A stretch of DNA of 64,000 bases from Oxyruncus cristatus (taxonomy: Eukaryota > Chordata > Aves > Passeriformes > Cotingidae), in assembly GCA_013399855.1 (NCBI GenBank), contig VXAY01002202.1, forward strand, positions 1 to 64,000, read 5' to 3'. Within the stretch, counting starts at the first letter, position 1; every line of letters starts with the position of its first letter. The translations under genes and the position numbers were made by a program. Under the pieces are notes generated by a model. The model made no database searches. It was given only the letters and a program-made list of their open reading frames with translations, and had not been told where the DNA came from. Below are positions 63,039 through 64,000 of the stretch, piece after piece.

Positions 63039-63706
63039 AACAGGAGAAAAAAAATATGCTCAAGCAGCAGCATTAAAAAAAGAGGAGTGAGAATATGTGA
63101 GACAAACAGCCCTGCAGACACCAAGATCAGTGAAGAAGAAGGGAGAAGAGGTGTTCCAGATGCTGGAAGACCATGGGGAAGACTGCATGGCTGTCTCCCT
63201 GCAGTCCATGGGAATCCACAGTGGAGCAGAGATCCACCTGCAGTCCCTGGAGGACCCCACACTGGAGCAGATGGATGCCCAAAGACAGATGTGACATCAC
63301 AGGAAGCCTGCAATAGAACAGGCTCCTGTCAGGACCTGTGGAGAGAAGAGCCCACGGTGAAGCAGTCTGTTCCTGAAAGACTGACCCCATGGACAGCACC
63401 ATAATGGAACAGTTCAGAAAAAACTGCAGCTCATGGAACAACCCACATTGGAGAAGTTTGTGGAGGACTGTCTCCCATGGGAGGGATCCCATGCAGAAGC
63501 AGGGGAAGAGTGTGAAGTGGAAGGAGCAACAGAGACAATGAGTGATGAACTGACTGCAACTCCTATTCCCCATCACCCTGCACCACTCAGAGGGGGAGGT
63601 CGAGAAATTGGGAGCAAAGTGAAGCCTGGGAAGAAGGGAGTCATGGGGTGAAGATGTCTTAAGATTTGGGTTTGTTTCTTGTGACCCTACTTTGATTTTC
63701 ATTGGC

Positions 63707-63712
63707 AATAAA
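63707..63712 (+). promoter_or_regulatory. Poly-A signal of LTR copy C
   Basis: AATAAA, followed by 'tgaaattaattc'. The canonical hexamer is kept here but lost in copy A. Confidence 0.6.
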
Positions 63713-63810
63713 TGAAATTAATTCTTCCCTAAATCAAGTCTGTTTTGACTGTGATGGTAATCAATGAATGATCTCTCCCCGTACTTATCTTGATCCACAA
63801 GCCTTTCTGT

Positions 63811-64000
63811 CAGCACAACTTGCTAATTTTCCTTTTGCTACTGGATTTAGAACTATACAGATGTCACAAAAATTGTACAGTATTGCATCAAGGTACGCAC
63901 CATGACAGACTGCAATGAACATGAAGCTTTTAATCACCCACAGCACCAAACAGGCAGAGGTTAACAGAGAACCCTTGTGAAGCCACTTGCAGCTCACCCT
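63811..64000. other. Window end without a recognised feature
   Basis: About 190 bp after the last LTR fragment with no match recognised. Confidence 0.5.

Larger units (their letters stand above)
62846..63810 (+). mobile_element. LTR, related to copy A, 3' end missing (copy C)
   Basis: It starts TATATCGGTTTTGCATGGC, which aligns with TGTATTGGGTTTGGATGGC at the start of copy A; the terminal TG has mutated to TA. Order is kept: 'gagaagctgatggaagcttc', 'gagccaatgccaactggttc', TATA-like box (63031-63038), 'caccaagatcagtgaagaag', degenerate repeats, then poly-A signal (63707-63712). Similarity to copy A fades near 63810, so most of U5 and the CA end are lost. The sequence after the poly-A signal and before the break is closer to intact than in copy B. 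A 193-codon antisense open frame (63127-63708) sits where copy A also has one. No retroviral genes adjoin. Confidence 0.88.

Noticed and set aside
1..64000. Small open frames spread over both strands as possible genes
   Set aside because: Most need non-ATG starts, are under about 110 codons, are low in complexity and overlap others on the opposite strand. Outside CR1 remnants none shows a domain.
1..64000. A previously undescribed gene system
   Set aside because: No set of neighbouring coding regions exists. The structure present is explained by transposon relics, microsatellites and AT-rich single-copy DNA, apart from the few unexplained patches listed as findings.

Overview
The window looks like nuclear DNA from a bird. 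It is AT-rich and carries CR1 LINE fragments with the avian 3' end (runs related to ATTCTATG), LTRs resembling avian endogenous retrovirus families, and a low overall repeat load. I found no intact protein-coding gene, tRNA, rRNA, CRISPR array or bacterial or phage feature. It reads as a gene desert or a very long intron. The open frames present are short and scattered on both strands, as expected by chance, except where they fall inside transposon remnants.

Layout. 1-9 kb: AT-rich unique sequence with two MIR-like relics, one LTR fragment (3288-3665), a short CR1 3' end (5155-5245), a G-quadruplex-type tract (6642-6685) and an old LINE or SINE tail (7110-7625). 9.15-10.07 kb: the largest CR1 copy, plus strand. 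14.05-15.14 kb: a complete solo LTR with TG...CA ends and a 5-bp target duplication (CTCAT). It sits beside a much older CR1 relic in the opposite orientation (about 15190-15985). 20.37-20.98 kb: a CR1 copy, minus strand. 23.8-24.0 kb: a CR1 reverse-transcriptase fragment, minus strand. 25.0-25.5 kb: a second, internal LTR fragment of the same group. 26-28.3 kb: a 68-nt poly-A and a perfect (ATT)24 microsatellite. 28.8-29.0 kb: a CpG cluster. 29-45 kb: mostly unique AT-rich sequence with small repeats, a perfect 11-bp hairpin at 36.3 kb and one coding-like but unassigned open frame at 38.2-38.4 kb. 45.1-45.8 kb: a third LTR copy, minus strand. 46.1-46.3 kb: a MIR-like relic. 56.1-56.45 kb: a sharply bounded GC-rich island of unknown origin. 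60-61.4 kb: two CR1 3' tails in opposite orientation. 62.85-63.8 kb: a fourth LTR copy.

Nothing here works together as a pathway. The biology visible is a layered record of retroposition: ancient MIR and old CR1 relics, then avian CR1, then ERVL-like LTRs. Four LTR copies keep the same order of parts where they overlap (TATA-like box, internal degenerate repeats, poly-A signal). I saw no convincing evidence of a new functional system. The best candidates for a second look are the GC island, the CpG cluster, the conserved antisense-open region inside the LTRs, and the unassigned open frame. Family assignments rest on remembered consensus patterns and were not checked by a search.
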